A DNA stretch of 64,000 nt from Duganella sacchari (lineage in GTDB: Bacteria > Pseudomonadota > Gammaproteobacteria > Burkholderiales > Burkholderiaceae_D), in assembly GCF_900143065.1 (NCBI RefSeq), contig NZ_FRCX01000003.1:248001-312000 (forward strand). The letters are read 5' to 3'. This document shows, one piece after another, positions 47,077-56,433 of the stretch. The notes beneath the pieces were generated by a model. That model was not told the origin of the DNA and searched no databases. It worked only from the letters and a program-made list of their open reading frames with translations. The position numbers and the translations under genes were made by a program. The stretch's first letter is position 1, and each line of letters opens with the position of its first letter.

Positions 47077-47817
47077 ATGAGCCAGACCAGTTTTGAATTC
47101 AAGGCGGATGCCAATGACAGTTCGCCGTTGTACATGCAAATTGCCCGCAAATTGAGCGACGATGTGCTCAATGGCCGATACCAGGTGGATCAGGCGCTAC
47201 CGTCTGAACGGACCCTGTCCGAGTTGCTCAACGTGTCGCGGGTCACCGCGCGCAAGGCAATTGACCAGCTGGTCGACCAGGGATTGGTGGTGCGGCGTCG
47301 CGGATCGGGCAATTATATTGCGCCGCGCATCGAGCAGCCGCTGTCCAACCTCACCAGTTTTTCGGAGCAGTTGCAGCAGCGCGGCCACATCCCCGGTTCG
47401 CGCTGGCTCAAGCGGGCGGTGGTGACGCCGACACCGGAAGAGCAGCTGAGCCTGGGGCTGTCGCCATATTCCAAGGTCGCGCGCCTGGAGCGTCTGCGGC
47501 TGGCTGATGATGTGGTGATGGCGTATGAAGTGTCGGTGCTGCCGCAAACCGTGCTTAACGATCCGAATGCGGTGGGCAACTCGCTGTACCAGTATCTGGA
47601 AAGTATCAACAAAGCGCCGGCGCGCGCCTTGCAGCACATCCGCGCGATGAATGCATCGGCCGAGCTGGCCAAGCAGCTGGGCGTGCCGGAAGGCCAGGCC
47701 GTGCTGTACATCACGCGGATCGCCTATCTGGAGACGGGCGAGGCGATGGAACTCACGCATTCCTACTGTCATAGCGACCATTATGACTTCGTCGCTGAAA
47801 TGCGGCGCGCGACGTAA
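47077..47817 (+). CDS. GntR/HutC-family regulator
   Basis: A 246-residue regulator: winged helix (ARKLSDDVLNGRYQVDQALPSERTLSELLNVSRVTARKAIDQLVDQGLVVRRRGSGNYIAP) and a UTRA effector domain typical of NagR/YvoA, which bind amino-sugar phosphates. It stands 5 bp before murQ and heads the peptidoglycan-recycling cluster, so GlcNAc-6P or MurNAc-6P is the likely effector. The ribosome site is GAGGAG. The 167-bp gap upstream contains A/T-rich stretches but no operator I can name. Confidence 0.92.
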   Translation: MSQTSFEFKADANDSSPLYMQIARKLSDDVLNGRYQVDQALPSERTLSELLNVSRVTARKAIDQLVDQGLVVRRRGSGNYIAPRIEQPLSNLTSFSEQLQQRGHIPGSRWLKRAVVTPTPEEQLSLGLSPYSKVARLERLRLADDVVMAYEVSVLPQTVLNDPNAVGNSLYQYLESINKAPARALQHIRAMNASAELAKQLGVPEGQAVLYITRIAYLETGEAMELTHSYCHSDHYDFVAEMRRAT

Positions 47818-47822
47818 GCCTC

Positions 47823-48701
47823 ATGCTCAAGACCGAAACGCCCAGCACCCAGCACACACAACTGGACCTCTATCCGGTAGAGGACCTGGTCGGCGCCCTG
47901 ATCGACGACCAGGCGCAGGCGTTGCGTGCGGTGCAGGTGGCGTCAGGCAGCATCAGCGCGGCAGTGTCGGCCATGGCACCGCGCATTGCCGCAGGCGGAC
48001 GCCTGATCTACGTGGGCGCCGGCACCTCGGGCCGCCTGGGCATCCTGGACAGCGTGGAACTGTATCCCACCTTCTCCTGGCCGCATGAGCGGGCGATCGC
48101 CTTGCTGGCCGGCGGCCTGGGCGCCATGTTCGAAGCGGTGGAAGGCGCCGAGGACGACCGCAACAAAGGCGCCTCCGACCTGCGCCTGCTCTACCCCACC
48201 TACAACGACGTGATCTTGCTGATCGCCGCATCCGGCACCACGCCCTACGTGCTGGGCGCGATGCAGGCGGCGCGCATGGTGGGATCGCTGACGGTGGGCA
48301 TCGCCAATAACGCGGGCACGCCCTTGCTGAGCGGGTCCGATATCGGCATCTGCGTGGATACCGGACCGGAGGTGATCTCCGGCAGCACGCGGCTCAAGGC
48401 AGGCACGGCGCAGAAAATCGTGCTCAACACCTTATCGAGCGCGCTCATGGTGCGCTTGCACAAAGTCTACGGCAACCTCATGGTCGACCTGCATGCGACC
48501 AACGCCAAGCTCAAGGAGCGGGCAGTACGCCTGACCATGCACGCCACCGGCGCCGATACCAACGCCGCGCTTGGCGTGCTGGAGCAGTGCCAGTACCAGG
48601 TCAAAGTCGCCATCGTCATGCTGCTCAAAAAACAGACCGCCGCCGAAGCGCAAGCCCAGCTGGACCTCCACACCGGCAATATCCGCAGCGCACTGAAGTA
48701 A
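47823..48701 (+). CDS. murQ: N-acetylmuramic acid 6-phosphate etherase
   Basis: Removes the lactyl ether from MurNAc-6P to give GlcNAc-6P and D-lactate. It has 292 residues with the SIS-fold motif YVGAGTSGRLGILDSVELYPTF (catalytic Glu), a second acidic site in EAVEGAEDD, the phosphate loop LIAASGTTPYVLG, and NPEVISGSTRLKAGTAQK-like TGPEVISGSTRLKAGTAQK. Its partners in this cluster are the permease, kinase and amidase downstream. Hairpin copy B follows 41 bp after its stop. Confidence 0.95.
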   Translation: MLKTETPSTQHTQLDLYPVEDLVGALIDDQAQALRAVQVASGSISAAVSAMAPRIAAGGRLIYVGAGTSGRLGILDSVELYPTFSWPHERAIALLAGGLGAMFEAVEGAEDDRNKGASDLRLLYPTYNDVILLIAASGTTPYVLGAMQAARMVGSLTVGIANNAGTPLLSGSDIGICVDTGPEVISGSTRLKAGTAQKIVLNTLSSALMVRLHKVYGNLMVDLHATNAKLKERAVRLTMHATGADTNAALGVLEQCQYQVKVAIVMLLKKQTAAEAQAQLDLHTGNIRSALK

Positions 48702-48742
48702 CCGCCCCCTCAAACGCCAGCGAAAACCCTGCCGCTACAAAT

Positions 48743-48828
48743 CGGGGTCAGGTCCGTCATTTCTACACGAGCTCGTCCATAGAGCCTGTTACAGTTCAGC
48801 TTGTGTAGAAATGGCGGACCTGACCCCG
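48743..48828. repeat. long hairpin repeat, copy B (GGGGTCAG family)
   Basis: Two 31-nt arms (48743-48773 and 48798-48828) around a 24-nt loop, with two mismatches that would both be G-T pairs. Outer part GGGGTCAGGTC and inner ACACGAGCTC and AGCTTGTGT match copy A (34847-34935); the middle stem (CGTCATTTCT) does not, yet it is complementary on both sides. It separates murQ from the MFS gene, and its right end (CCCCGGAG) gives the GGAG ribosome site of that gene. Confidence 0.85.
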
Positions 48829-48836
48829 GAGTGGAT

Positions 48837-50093
48837 ATGCGTGAACGTAGTGCCTGGGCATGGGTGCCCAGTATTTCTTTCAGCCAGGGCGTGCCTTACG
48901 TCGCGGTGATGATGCTGTCGACTGTGATGTATAAGAATCTCGGTATCTCGAATGCGGATCTGGCGTTTTATACGGCCTGGCTGTATCTGCCGTGGGTGGT
49001 GAAGCCGCTGTGGTCGCCGGTGGTGGAGATGTTCGGTACCAAGCGCCGCTGGATCGTGCTGTTGCAGCTGCTGTCCGGCGCGGCGCTGGCGGCGGTGGCG
49101 CTGACGCTGCACGCGCCGGATTTCTTCCGCTGGACGCTGGTGATCTTCTGGCTCATGGCCTTCAGCTCGGCGACCCACGATATCGCTTCAGATGGCTTTT
49201 ACATGCTGGGCTTACCCACTCAGCGGCAGCAGGCGGCGTTTGTTGGCGTGCGCAGTGCGTTCTACAAGCTGGCAATGATCGGCGGCCAAGGTGGCCTGGT
49301 GTATCTGGCCGGCCGCTTGACCGAGGTTTCCGGTAGTCCGGTGCACGCGTGGTCGGTGGTGTTTGCGTTGACGGCGGCCCTGTTCTTCGTGCTGTGCGCC
49401 TATCATCAGCTGGTCCTGCCCCGTCCGGACTCGGACCACAGTCACGCCGCCAGCGGTGCGCTGTGGCGCGATTTTGTGCACACGTTCCAGCGGTTTTTCC
49501 AGAAGCCGGACATTGTTACCACGCTGGGCTTTTTGCTGCTGTACCGTCTGGGCGAGGCGCAGTTGCTGAAGATGGCTGCGCCTTTCCTGCTGGATCCGCG
49601 GGACAAGGGCGGACTGGGCCTCAGCACCTCGGATTTCGGCCTGGTGTACGGCACCATCGGCGTAGGTGCGCTGGTGCTGGGCGGACTGGCGGGCGGTGTG
49701 GTGATTTCGCGCTTCGGCCTTAAACGCAGCCTGTGGCCGATGGTGTTCATCATGCACGTGCCGGATCTGGTGTTCGTGTATCTGGCGACGGCGCTGCCGG
49801 CCAATCTGACGCTGATTTCCATTTGCCTGGCGGTGGAACAGTTCGGCTACGGTTTTGGCTTTGCCGCTTTCATGCTGTACATGGTGCTGGTGGCCGATGG
49901 CGAGCATAAAACCGCGCATTATGCGATGTGCACCGGCTTTATGGCGCTCGGCATGATGTTGCCGGGCATGGCCAGCGGCTGGATACAGCAGCAACTCGGT
50001 TATCAACATTTCTTCATCTGGGCCTGCATCTCTACCCTGCCCGCGTTTGCGATGGCGGCACGGGTACGCATTCCGGACGAATTCGGTCGTTGA
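48837..50093 (+). CDS. AmpG-like MFS permease
   Basis: A 418-residue, 12-helix major facilitator protein starting MRERSAWAWVPSISFSQGVPYVAVMMLSTVMYKNLG, with AWLYLPWVVKPLWSPVVEMFGTKRRW and SSATHDIASDGFYMLGL, the AmpG-type signature of muropeptide importers. Context (murQ, amidase, kinase) fits uptake of anhydro-muropeptides or amino sugars. A longer frame starts within the upstream hairpin but ATG 48837 is the first good start. Confidence 0.88.
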   Translation: MRERSAWAWVPSISFSQGVPYVAVMMLSTVMYKNLGISNADLAFYTAWLYLPWVVKPLWSPVVEMFGTKRRWIVLLQLLSGAALAAVALTLHAPDFFRWTLVIFWLMAFSSATHDIASDGFYMLGLPTQRQQAAFVGVRSAFYKLAMIGGQGGLVYLAGRLTEVSGSPVHAWSVVFALTAALFFVLCAYHQLVLPRPDSDHSHAASGALWRDFVHTFQRFFQKPDIVTTLGFLLLYRLGEAQLLKMAAPFLLDPRDKGGLGLSTSDFGLVYGTIGVGALVLGGLAGGVVISRFGLKRSLWPMVFIMHVPDLVFVYLATALPANLTLISICLAVEQFGYGFGFAAFMLYMVLVADGEHKTAHYAMCTGFMALGMMLPGMASGWIQQQLGYQHFFIWACISTLPAFAMAARVRIPDEFGR

Positions 50094-50117
50094 GCCATTA
50101 CAATATGATCTCAACTG

Positions 50118-51788
50118 ATGCGGAGAGTGGTTTTGGTTTTTAATGCGAAGAAGCGGCTGACTTTGTCGGTTGGCGTGGCAGCCGGTCTGGCGGCGCTGCT
50201 TGAGGGATGTTCCAGTACGCCGATTGCGCCGATGCCGGAGCCTGGCGCGACGCCGCCGCCGGCGCGTCCGCCGGAGCCGGGCCGTCCGGCGCCAGCACCG
50301 GCCGATCCGAACACGCCGCCACCGGCGCCGCGCGAATTCCGCGCGGCCTGGGTGTCGACGGTGGCCAATATCGACTGGCCGAGCCGGAATACGCTGCCGG
50401 TCGCAAAGCAGCAGACCGAGGCCCTCGCGATTCTCGACCGCGCCAGGGCGCTGAACCTGAATGCGATCGTGCTGCAAGTGCGCCCGAGCGCGGATGCGAT
50501 CTATCCGTCCCAGCTGGAGCCGTGGTCGGAATTCCTCACCGGCCAGCAGGGCCGCGCGCCGGCGCAGCCGTGGGACCCGCTGCAATTCTGGATCGAGCAG
50601 GCGCACGCGCGTGGCCTGGAGCTGCATGCGTGGTTCAATCCCTACCGCGCGCGCCATGCGACGGCCAAGTCGCCGCTGGCGGCCAACCATATCGGCCGCA
50701 CGCAGCCGGACGTCGTCAAGTCTTACGGCCGTTATCTGTGGATGGACCCGGGCGAATCCGCCGCTTCGCAGCACACGCTGAATGTGGTGCTGGATGTGGT
50801 GCGCCGCTACGATATCGACGGTGTGCATATCGATGACTACTTCTATCCGTATCCGATTGATACGCCCAATGCGGCCGGCCCGGAAGGTGTGGCGCTGGAT
50901 GGCGGCGTAGGCGCCAGGCAGGAGCTGGAGTTCCCGGACCAGCCATCGTGGCAGCGCTATCTGCTCGGCGGCGGCACGCTGGACCGCGCCAACTGGCGCC
51001 GCCAGAACGTCAATTCGCTGATCGAGGCCATGTACCTCGGCATCCGCAAGGAGAAGTCGTGGGTACGCTTCGGCATCAGCCCATTCGGTATTGGCCGCCC
51101 GGACCGGCGTCCGGCCGGCATCGCCGGTTTCAGCCAGTACGACAAGCTGTATGCGGATGCGGAACTGTGGCTGGCCAACGGCTGGCTGGATTACCTGGCG
51201 CCGCAGCTGTACTGGCCGGTGGCCCAGGCGCCGCAGGCGTTTGATGTGCTGCTCGATTACTGGCTGGCGCAGAACACGCGTGCGCGTCACGTATGGCCGG
51301 GCCTCTACACCAGCCGCATCGACAATAGCGCCAAGGCCTTCGCGCCGGAAGAAATCGTCAAGCAGATCGGCGTCACGCGCAGCCGCAATGGCGTGCGCGG
51401 CCACCTGCATTTCTCCATCGCCGCGCTGATGGAGAACCGCAAGGGCATCGCCGACCAGCTGCGCACGCAAACCTATCAAACGGCGGCATTGACACCGCCT
51501 ACGCCATGGCTGGGCAGTGACGCGCCAGCCGCGCCGCAGGCGGCCGCGCGCCGCGAGAGCAATGGCGTGGCGCTGAAACTGTCTGCCAGTGCGGGCAAGC
51601 CGGTGGCGAACTACGCGATCTGGTCGCGCTACGGCGCGGAGTGGCGCTTTGCCGTGGCGCCGGCTTCGCGTCCGGTGCTGCTGCTGGCGGACGATGCGGC
51701 GGGTGGCGCAGCGCAATCTGTGGTGGTCAGCGCGGTGGACCGCCTTGGCAATGAAAGTGAACGTATCAACGTTTATACACGGAGCTGA
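50118..51788 (+). CDS. GHL10/DUF187 family glycosyl hydrolase lipoprotein (DigH/YngK-like)
   Basis: A 556-residue lipoprotein (lipobox-like LLEGC at about residue 31), a Pro-rich linker, and a TIM-barrel glycoside hydrolase-like 10 domain: PREFRAAWVSTVANIDWPSR, IVLQVRPSADAIYPS, LHAWFNPYRARH, VDGVHIDDYFYPYP-like GVHIDDYFYPYP. E. coli DigH of this family cuts denuded septal glycan strands. A -10-like TACAAT lies 14-19 bp before its ATG, so it may have its own promoter. Cleaved glycans would feed the permease and kinase beside it. Confidence 0.88.
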   Translation: MRRVVLVFNAKKRLTLSVGVAAGLAALLEGCSSTPIAPMPEPGATPPPARPPEPGRPAPAPADPNTPPPAPREFRAAWVSTVANIDWPSRNTLPVAKQQTEALAILDRARALNLNAIVLQVRPSADAIYPSQLEPWSEFLTGQQGRAPAQPWDPLQFWIEQAHARGLELHAWFNPYRARHATAKSPLAANHIGRTQPDVVKSYGRYLWMDPGESAASQHTLNVVLDVVRRYDIDGVHIDDYFYPYPIDTPNAAGPEGVALDGGVGARQELEFPDQPSWQRYLLGGGTLDRANWRRQNVNSLIEAMYLGIRKEKSWVRFGISPFGIGRPDRRPAGIAGFSQYDKLYADAELWLANGWLDYLAPQLYWPVAQAPQAFDVLLDYWLAQNTRARHVWPGLYTSRIDNSAKAFAPEEIVKQIGVTRSRNGVRGHLHFSIAALMENRKGIADQLRTQTYQTAALTPPTPWLGSDAPAAPQAAARRESNGVALKLSASAGKPVANYAIWSRYGAEWRFAVAPASRPVLLLADDAAGGAAQSVVVSAVDRLGNESERINVYTRS

Positions 51789-51791
51789 TGA

Positions 51792-52691
51792 ATGAGTAAT
51801 CTCGGACTGGGCATCGATGCCGGCGGCACGCAAACCCGCTGGGCGCTGGCGGATGCGGCAGGCGCCATTGTGGCCGAGGGCAGTGTCGGCGGCATGTCGG
51901 CCACGCAGATGGGCAGTGCGGCCGGCCGCGATGCGGTGCGCGGCCTGTTCGCCATGCTGGCCACGCAGGTGCTGGCGGCTGGGCGGCCAGTGCGCGTCTG
52001 TGCCGGTCTCACGGGTTTTGATGGCGTCGGCACGCAGGCCACGCAACTGCTGGCGGAGGTGCTGAAGCTGGCGCCAGCGGCCATCAGCATGCGCAATGAC
52101 GTGGAGATCGCCTATCTGGACAGCTTTGCGCCGGGCGAAGGCTATCTGGTCTACGCCGGCACCGGCTCTATCGCTGCCTGGATCGATGCCGATGGCCAGT
52201 TCCATCGCGCGGGCGGGCGTGGCGTCACGCTGGACGATGGCGGTGGCGGCTTCTGGATTGCGCGCGAGGCCATGCGCCATATCTGGCGCATGGAAGACGA
52301 ACAGCCGGGCGTGTGGCAGCAATCCGCCATGGCGCGCGCGGTGTTTGACCAGATCGGCGGCAGTGACTGGTCGCTGTCGCGCCAGTTCATCTATGGCCAG
52401 GATCGGGGCGCTATCGGTCAGCTGGCGCTGGCTGTCGCTGCCAGTGCGGACGCCGATCCGGTGGCGCGTAACATCCTTGAGCGCGCGGGCAGCGAGCTGG
52501 CACGTATCGCGCTGGCGCTGGTCGGCCGCTATGGCCCGCGTCCGATTGTGCTGGGCGGACGCGCAGCGCATCTGCATCCGCTGATTGCGCAGAGTATGCG
52601 CGCGGCCTTGCCGGCCGAGCTGACGGTGACGCAGCGGCACACGCTTGCGCACCACGCGGCGGCGCGGATTGCTCTACACTCTTGTCATTGA
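51792..52691 (+). CDS. BadF/BcrA family amino-sugar kinase
   Basis: A 299-residue ASKHA-fold kinase: phosphate-1 motif LGIDAGGTQTRWALAD, phosphate-2/adenosine regions YLVYAGTGSIAAW and GGRGVTLDDGGGGFWIAREAM, and GGRAAHLHPLI. N-acetylglucosamine kinases and the clostridial MurNAc/GlcNAc kinase MurK belong to this family. Beside murQ, phosphorylation of MurNAc to MurNAc-6P is the likeliest role. No anmK is present in this cluster. It starts 3 bp after the hydrolase. Confidence 0.85.
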   Translation: MSNLGLGIDAGGTQTRWALADAAGAIVAEGSVGGMSATQMGSAAGRDAVRGLFAMLATQVLAAGRPVRVCAGLTGFDGVGTQATQLLAEVLKLAPAAISMRNDVEIAYLDSFAPGEGYLVYAGTGSIAAWIDADGQFHRAGGRGVTLDDGGGGFWIAREAMRHIWRMEDEQPGVWQQSAMARAVFDQIGGSDWSLSRQFIYGQDRGAIGQLALAVAASADADPVARNILERAGSELARIALALVGRYGPRPIVLGGRAAHLHPLIAQSMRAALPAELTVTQRHTLAHHAAARIALHSCH

Positions 52692-52709
52692 ATCCCTGCT
52701 GAGAAATTT

Positions 52710-53570
52710 ATGAAGATCATTCCGCTACTCGCCTTGACTGCCCTGGTGGCCGGCTGCGCCACAGTGCCGCCGCCGCCCACCGGACCGCGTCTGGACCACT
52801 CGCTGACATCGCGCGCGCAGAGTGACCGTATCAAGTATGTGATCGTGCATTACACCGTGAGCGACTTGCCGCGTTCGATCAAGACGCTGACGACGGCGGA
52901 TGTGAGCGCGCACTATCTGCTGACGGATACGGAGCAGCCGTTCTTCTACACGCTGGTGGACGAATCGCGCCAGTCGAATCACGCGGGCTACAGCAGCTGG
53001 AAGATTTATAACCAGCTCAATTCGGCGTCGATCGGGATTGAGATTGTGAATCCCGGCTTCAAGGAGACGGCGCAGGGACGCGTGTACGCGCCATTCTCGC
53101 AAGCGCAAATCGATCAGCTGATTTTGCTGTTGAAGGATATCGTCAAGCGTCACAATATCCCGATGGGGAATATCCTCGGCCACAACGATATCGCGCCGCA
53201 GCGCAAGCAGGATCCGGGACCGATGTTCCCGTGGAAGCAGCTGGCGGATGCCGGCCTGATTCCATGGCCGGAAGCGAGCCGCGTGGCGGCGCGCGTGCCG
53301 GGCTTCCAGGAGCAGCTGCCGGATGTGCTGTGGTTCCAGCGTAAGCTCGCTGAACACGGCTATGCCGTGCCGCAGAATGGTGAGCTGGATCAGGCCACGC
53401 GCAATGTGATTTCGGTGTTCCAGACCAAATACCGGCCATCGCTGTACGACGGTACGCCGGATGCGGAAACCGCAGCATTGCTGGATGTGTTGACCACGCC
53501 GTTGCCGGTTATTCCGGCTGCCGTTTCCGCGCCAGTGACCGCGCCTGCTGCCGGCGTGCCCGCAGAATAG
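52710..53570 (+). CDS. amiD: N-acetylmuramoyl-L-alanine amidase (AmiD-like lipoprotein)
   Basis: A 286-residue lipoprotein (MKIIPLLALTALVAGCA, Cys16) with an Amidase_2 domain: zinc histidines in YVIVHYTVSD and GHNDIAPQRKQDPGPMFPW, ESRQSNHAGYSSW, and GIEIVNPG. A C-terminal peptidoglycan-binding domain follows (about 195-245, WFQRKLAEHGYAVPQNGELDQATRNVISVFQ). It separates stem peptides from MurNAc or anhydroMurNAc at the outer membrane, feeding the recycling pathway. Confidence 0.93.
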   Translation: MKIIPLLALTALVAGCATVPPPPTGPRLDHSLTSRAQSDRIKYVIVHYTVSDLPRSIKTLTTADVSAHYLLTDTEQPFFYTLVDESRQSNHAGYSSWKIYNQLNSASIGIEIVNPGFKETAQGRVYAPFSQAQIDQLILLLKDIVKRHNIPMGNILGHNDIAPQRKQDPGPMFPWKQLADAGLIPWPEASRVAARVPGFQEQLPDVLWFQRKLAEHGYAVPQNGELDQATRNVISVFQTKYRPSLYDGTPDAETAALLDVLTTPLPVIPAAVSAPVTAPAAGVPAE

Positions 53571-53582
53571 GCGCCTGCGGCC

Positions 53583-54197
53583 ATGAACGCATCGACCATC
53601 CGTTGCGAAGCGATTCCTGGCCATCCTGATTTCCGCCGGCTTGATAGTATCGCCGGCATTGCGGTGGATCTGCGCTATGCCACGGCTGACAACTTCGTCG
53701 GCCGTGACCTGTACTCGCCGCTGGATTGCGCCTGGCTGCACACGGATGCCGCCGCTGCGCTGGAACGCGCCGTCGCCTGGCTGGCTGCGCACCGGCCGGA
53801 CTATCAATTGCTGGTGCTGGACGCCTTGCGCCCGCAGCGTGTGCAGGAGCAGCTGTGGGATGCGCTACAGGGCACCGATCTGCTGACCTATATCGCGGAG
53901 CCTGCGCGCGGTTCCATCCATTCCTTCGGCATGGCGCTGGACCTCACGCTGACGGACCGGCACGGCCATGAACTCGACATGGGCACCGGCTTTGACGACC
54001 TGAGTGAACGTTCCCACCCTGCGCTGGAAGAAGGCCTGCTGGCCGTTGGCGCGCTGACCGGCCAGCACATTGAACACCGCCGCTGGCTGCGGGACGCCAT
54101 GCAGCACAATGGCTGGCATGGCATCAACACCGAATGGTGGCATTTCGATTGCGGCGACCGTTTGCACGTGCGCCAGCATTACACGCGTGTGATTTAG
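53583..54197 (+). CDS. ddpX: D-alanyl-D-alanine dipeptidase (VanX/DdpX-like)
   Basis: A 204-residue zinc dipeptidase. Zinc ligands are the His and Asp of SIHSFGMALDLTL and the His of EWWHFD; the catalytic Glu precedes the latter (NTEWWHF), and DALRPQRVQEQLWDA carries the transition-state arginine. It splits D-Ala-D-Ala. No signal peptide, so it acts in the cytoplasm. Context is recycling of D-alanine from peptidoglycan rather than vancomycin resistance, as no vanHA genes are present. It overlaps ampC by 4 bp (convergent). Confidence 0.94.
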   Translation: MNASTIRCEAIPGHPDFRRLDSIAGIAVDLRYATADNFVGRDLYSPLDCAWLHTDAAAALERAVAWLAAHRPDYQLLVLDALRPQRVQEQLWDALQGTDLLTYIAEPARGSIHSFGMALDLTLTDRHGHELDMGTGFDDLSERSHPALEEGLLAVGALTGQHIEHRRWLRDAMQHNGWHGINTEWWHFDCGDRLHVRQHYTRVI

Positions 54198-55336
54198 TTT
54201 TCCAGCTGCTGCATGATGGCGTAAGCCGCTTTGACACGCGCCTCGATCGGATAGTTTTTATTGGCCAGTATCACAATGCCGATTTTCTTTGCCGGCACAA
54301 ATGCCACATATGCGCCGAAGCCGTTGGTGGCGCCGGTTTTGTTATACCAGGTGCTGTCCGATGCCGGCTTTGCTGGCGTCAGCAGCTTGACTGGATTGGC
54401 CAGGCGGCTCATGGTGTTTGAGTTACCGGCTTGCAGCGTATCCAGCGCGACCGGATAGGCGTACTGCTCCCAGCCCAGTCCCTGGGTCATGCCGCCAACC
54501 TGGAAATAGCCCACGTGGGTGCCTTTAATTGCGCGGCTCAGCGTGGCGTCCAGATGGCTCGGATCGATATTCGCCTGCACGTAGCGGATCATGTCCGCAG
54601 TGCTGGAACGCACGCCATAGGTGTAACCTGAAAACAGCTCGCTGCCCATGCGTACCGGCTGGTTTTTCTGGTTGTATCCCCAGGCGTAGTGCGCCAGCGC
54701 GCTGTCCGGCATGCGGATGTAGGTGCTGTGCATGCCCAATCCCGGCAGGATCTGCTTTTCCAGCACGGCCGCGGGATCGGATTTCAATGCCAGACCGGCG
54801 AGATTGCCGAACATGCCCAGGCTAGGATTGGAATACTGACGCACTACGCCCGGCCCAGCTTTTGGTTTGAAGTGGCCAAAATAGTCCAACATGCCCTGTT
54901 CATTGTCGGCCAGGTCATCCGGGAACTGCAGCGGCAGTCCGCCGGCGGTGTAGGTGCCGAAATGGAGCACCGTGGCCTTGTCGAGCGCGCTGCCTTTGAG
55001 CTTGGGGATGTAGCGGCTGGGATGGTCGTCCAGCGACAGTTTGCCTTGCACCAGCGCATACGAGGCCATGGTTGCCGTGAAGGTCTTGCTCACCGAGCCC
55101 AGTTCGAACAAGGTGTTTTCATCGACTGGTGCACTGCTCTCTTTCGACGCCACGCCGTAGCTGAAGTAGGCCGGCTTGCCGTTGACGGTGACGGCAACCG
55201 CGATGCCCGGCACGTCGTATTCCTTCATGATCGGTTTAATCAGCTGATCGACCACGGTTTGCAGGTCGGCGGAGATAGCGACAGGCGTGCTGCAGCACGC
55301 AGCAATGGCCAAGGCCAGGCGGCTCAGAGTAGACAA
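54194..55336 (-). CDS. ampC: class C beta-lactamase
   Basis: A 380-residue serine hydrolase with all three class C motifs: Ser81-Val-Ser-Lys84 (FELGSVSKTF), Tyr168-Ser-Asn170 (RQYSN) and Lys333-Thr-Gly335 (YNKTG). The start is TTG at 55336, giving a good signal peptide (MSTLSRLALAIAACCSTPVAIS) with AAGGA upstream; the longer frame from 55381 adds 15 residues that are less like a signal peptide. No ampR is adjacent. A palindrome 65 bp upstream may be its operator. It faces the peptidoglycan recycling genes. Confidence 0.93.
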   Translation of the reverse strand: MSTLSRLALAIAACCSTPVAISADLQTVVDQLIKPIMKEYDVPGIAVAVTVNGKPAYFSYGVASKESSAPVDENTLFELGSVSKTFTATMASYALVQGKLSLDDHPSRYIPKLKGSALDKATVLHFGTYTAGGLPLQFPDDLADNEQGMLDYFGHFKPKAGPGVVRQYSNPSLGMFGNLAGLALKSDPAAVLEKQILPGLGMHSTYIRMPDSALAHYAWGYNQKNQPVRMGSELFSGYTYGVRSSTADMIRYVQANIDPSHLDATLSRAIKGTHVGYFQVGGMTQGLGWEQYAYPVALDTLQAGNSNTMSRLANPVKLLTPAKPASDSTWYNKTGATNGFGAYVAFVPAKKIGIVILANKNYPIEARVKAAYAIMQQLEN

Positions 55337-55400
55337 GGTTATTCCTTTGGTGATGGTTAGAAAGGCCCACACGCACATCACGTGCGACGAGTGACACCAT

Positions 55401-55420
55401 TGTGCGACAAATGTCGCACA
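55401..55420. promoter_or_regulatory. 20-bp palindrome upstream of ampC, putative operator
   Basis: TGTGCGACAAATGTCGCACA has perfect 8-bp arms around 4 bp. A further half site GTGCGAC lies at 55382-55388. It is between the aldo/keto reductase stop and the ampC start, both minus strand. No T-run follows, so it does not look like a terminator. The binding protein is unknown. Confidence 0.55.
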
Positions 55421-55455
55421 CGGTCAAGCGTGCCCGAAATGGACGTGAATGTGGG

Positions 55456-56429
<974 letters not shown>

Positions 56430-56433
<4 letters not shown>

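Noticed and set aside
49212..52655. A very long minus-strand open frame (over 1100 codons) antisense to the permease, hydrolase and kinase genes
   Set aside because: It lies opposite three well-recognised genes, is rich in Arg/His/Gln as antisense frames of GC-rich genes are, and matches no domain.
53583..54197. VanX-like gene as part of a vancomycin resistance cluster
   Set aside because: No vanH, vanA or two-component genes are present and the neighbours are peptidoglycan recycling genes.
55401..55420. Palindrome before ampC as a Rho-independent terminator of the aldo/keto reductase gene
   Set aside because: There is no T-run on either side, and an extra half site nearby points to protein binding.
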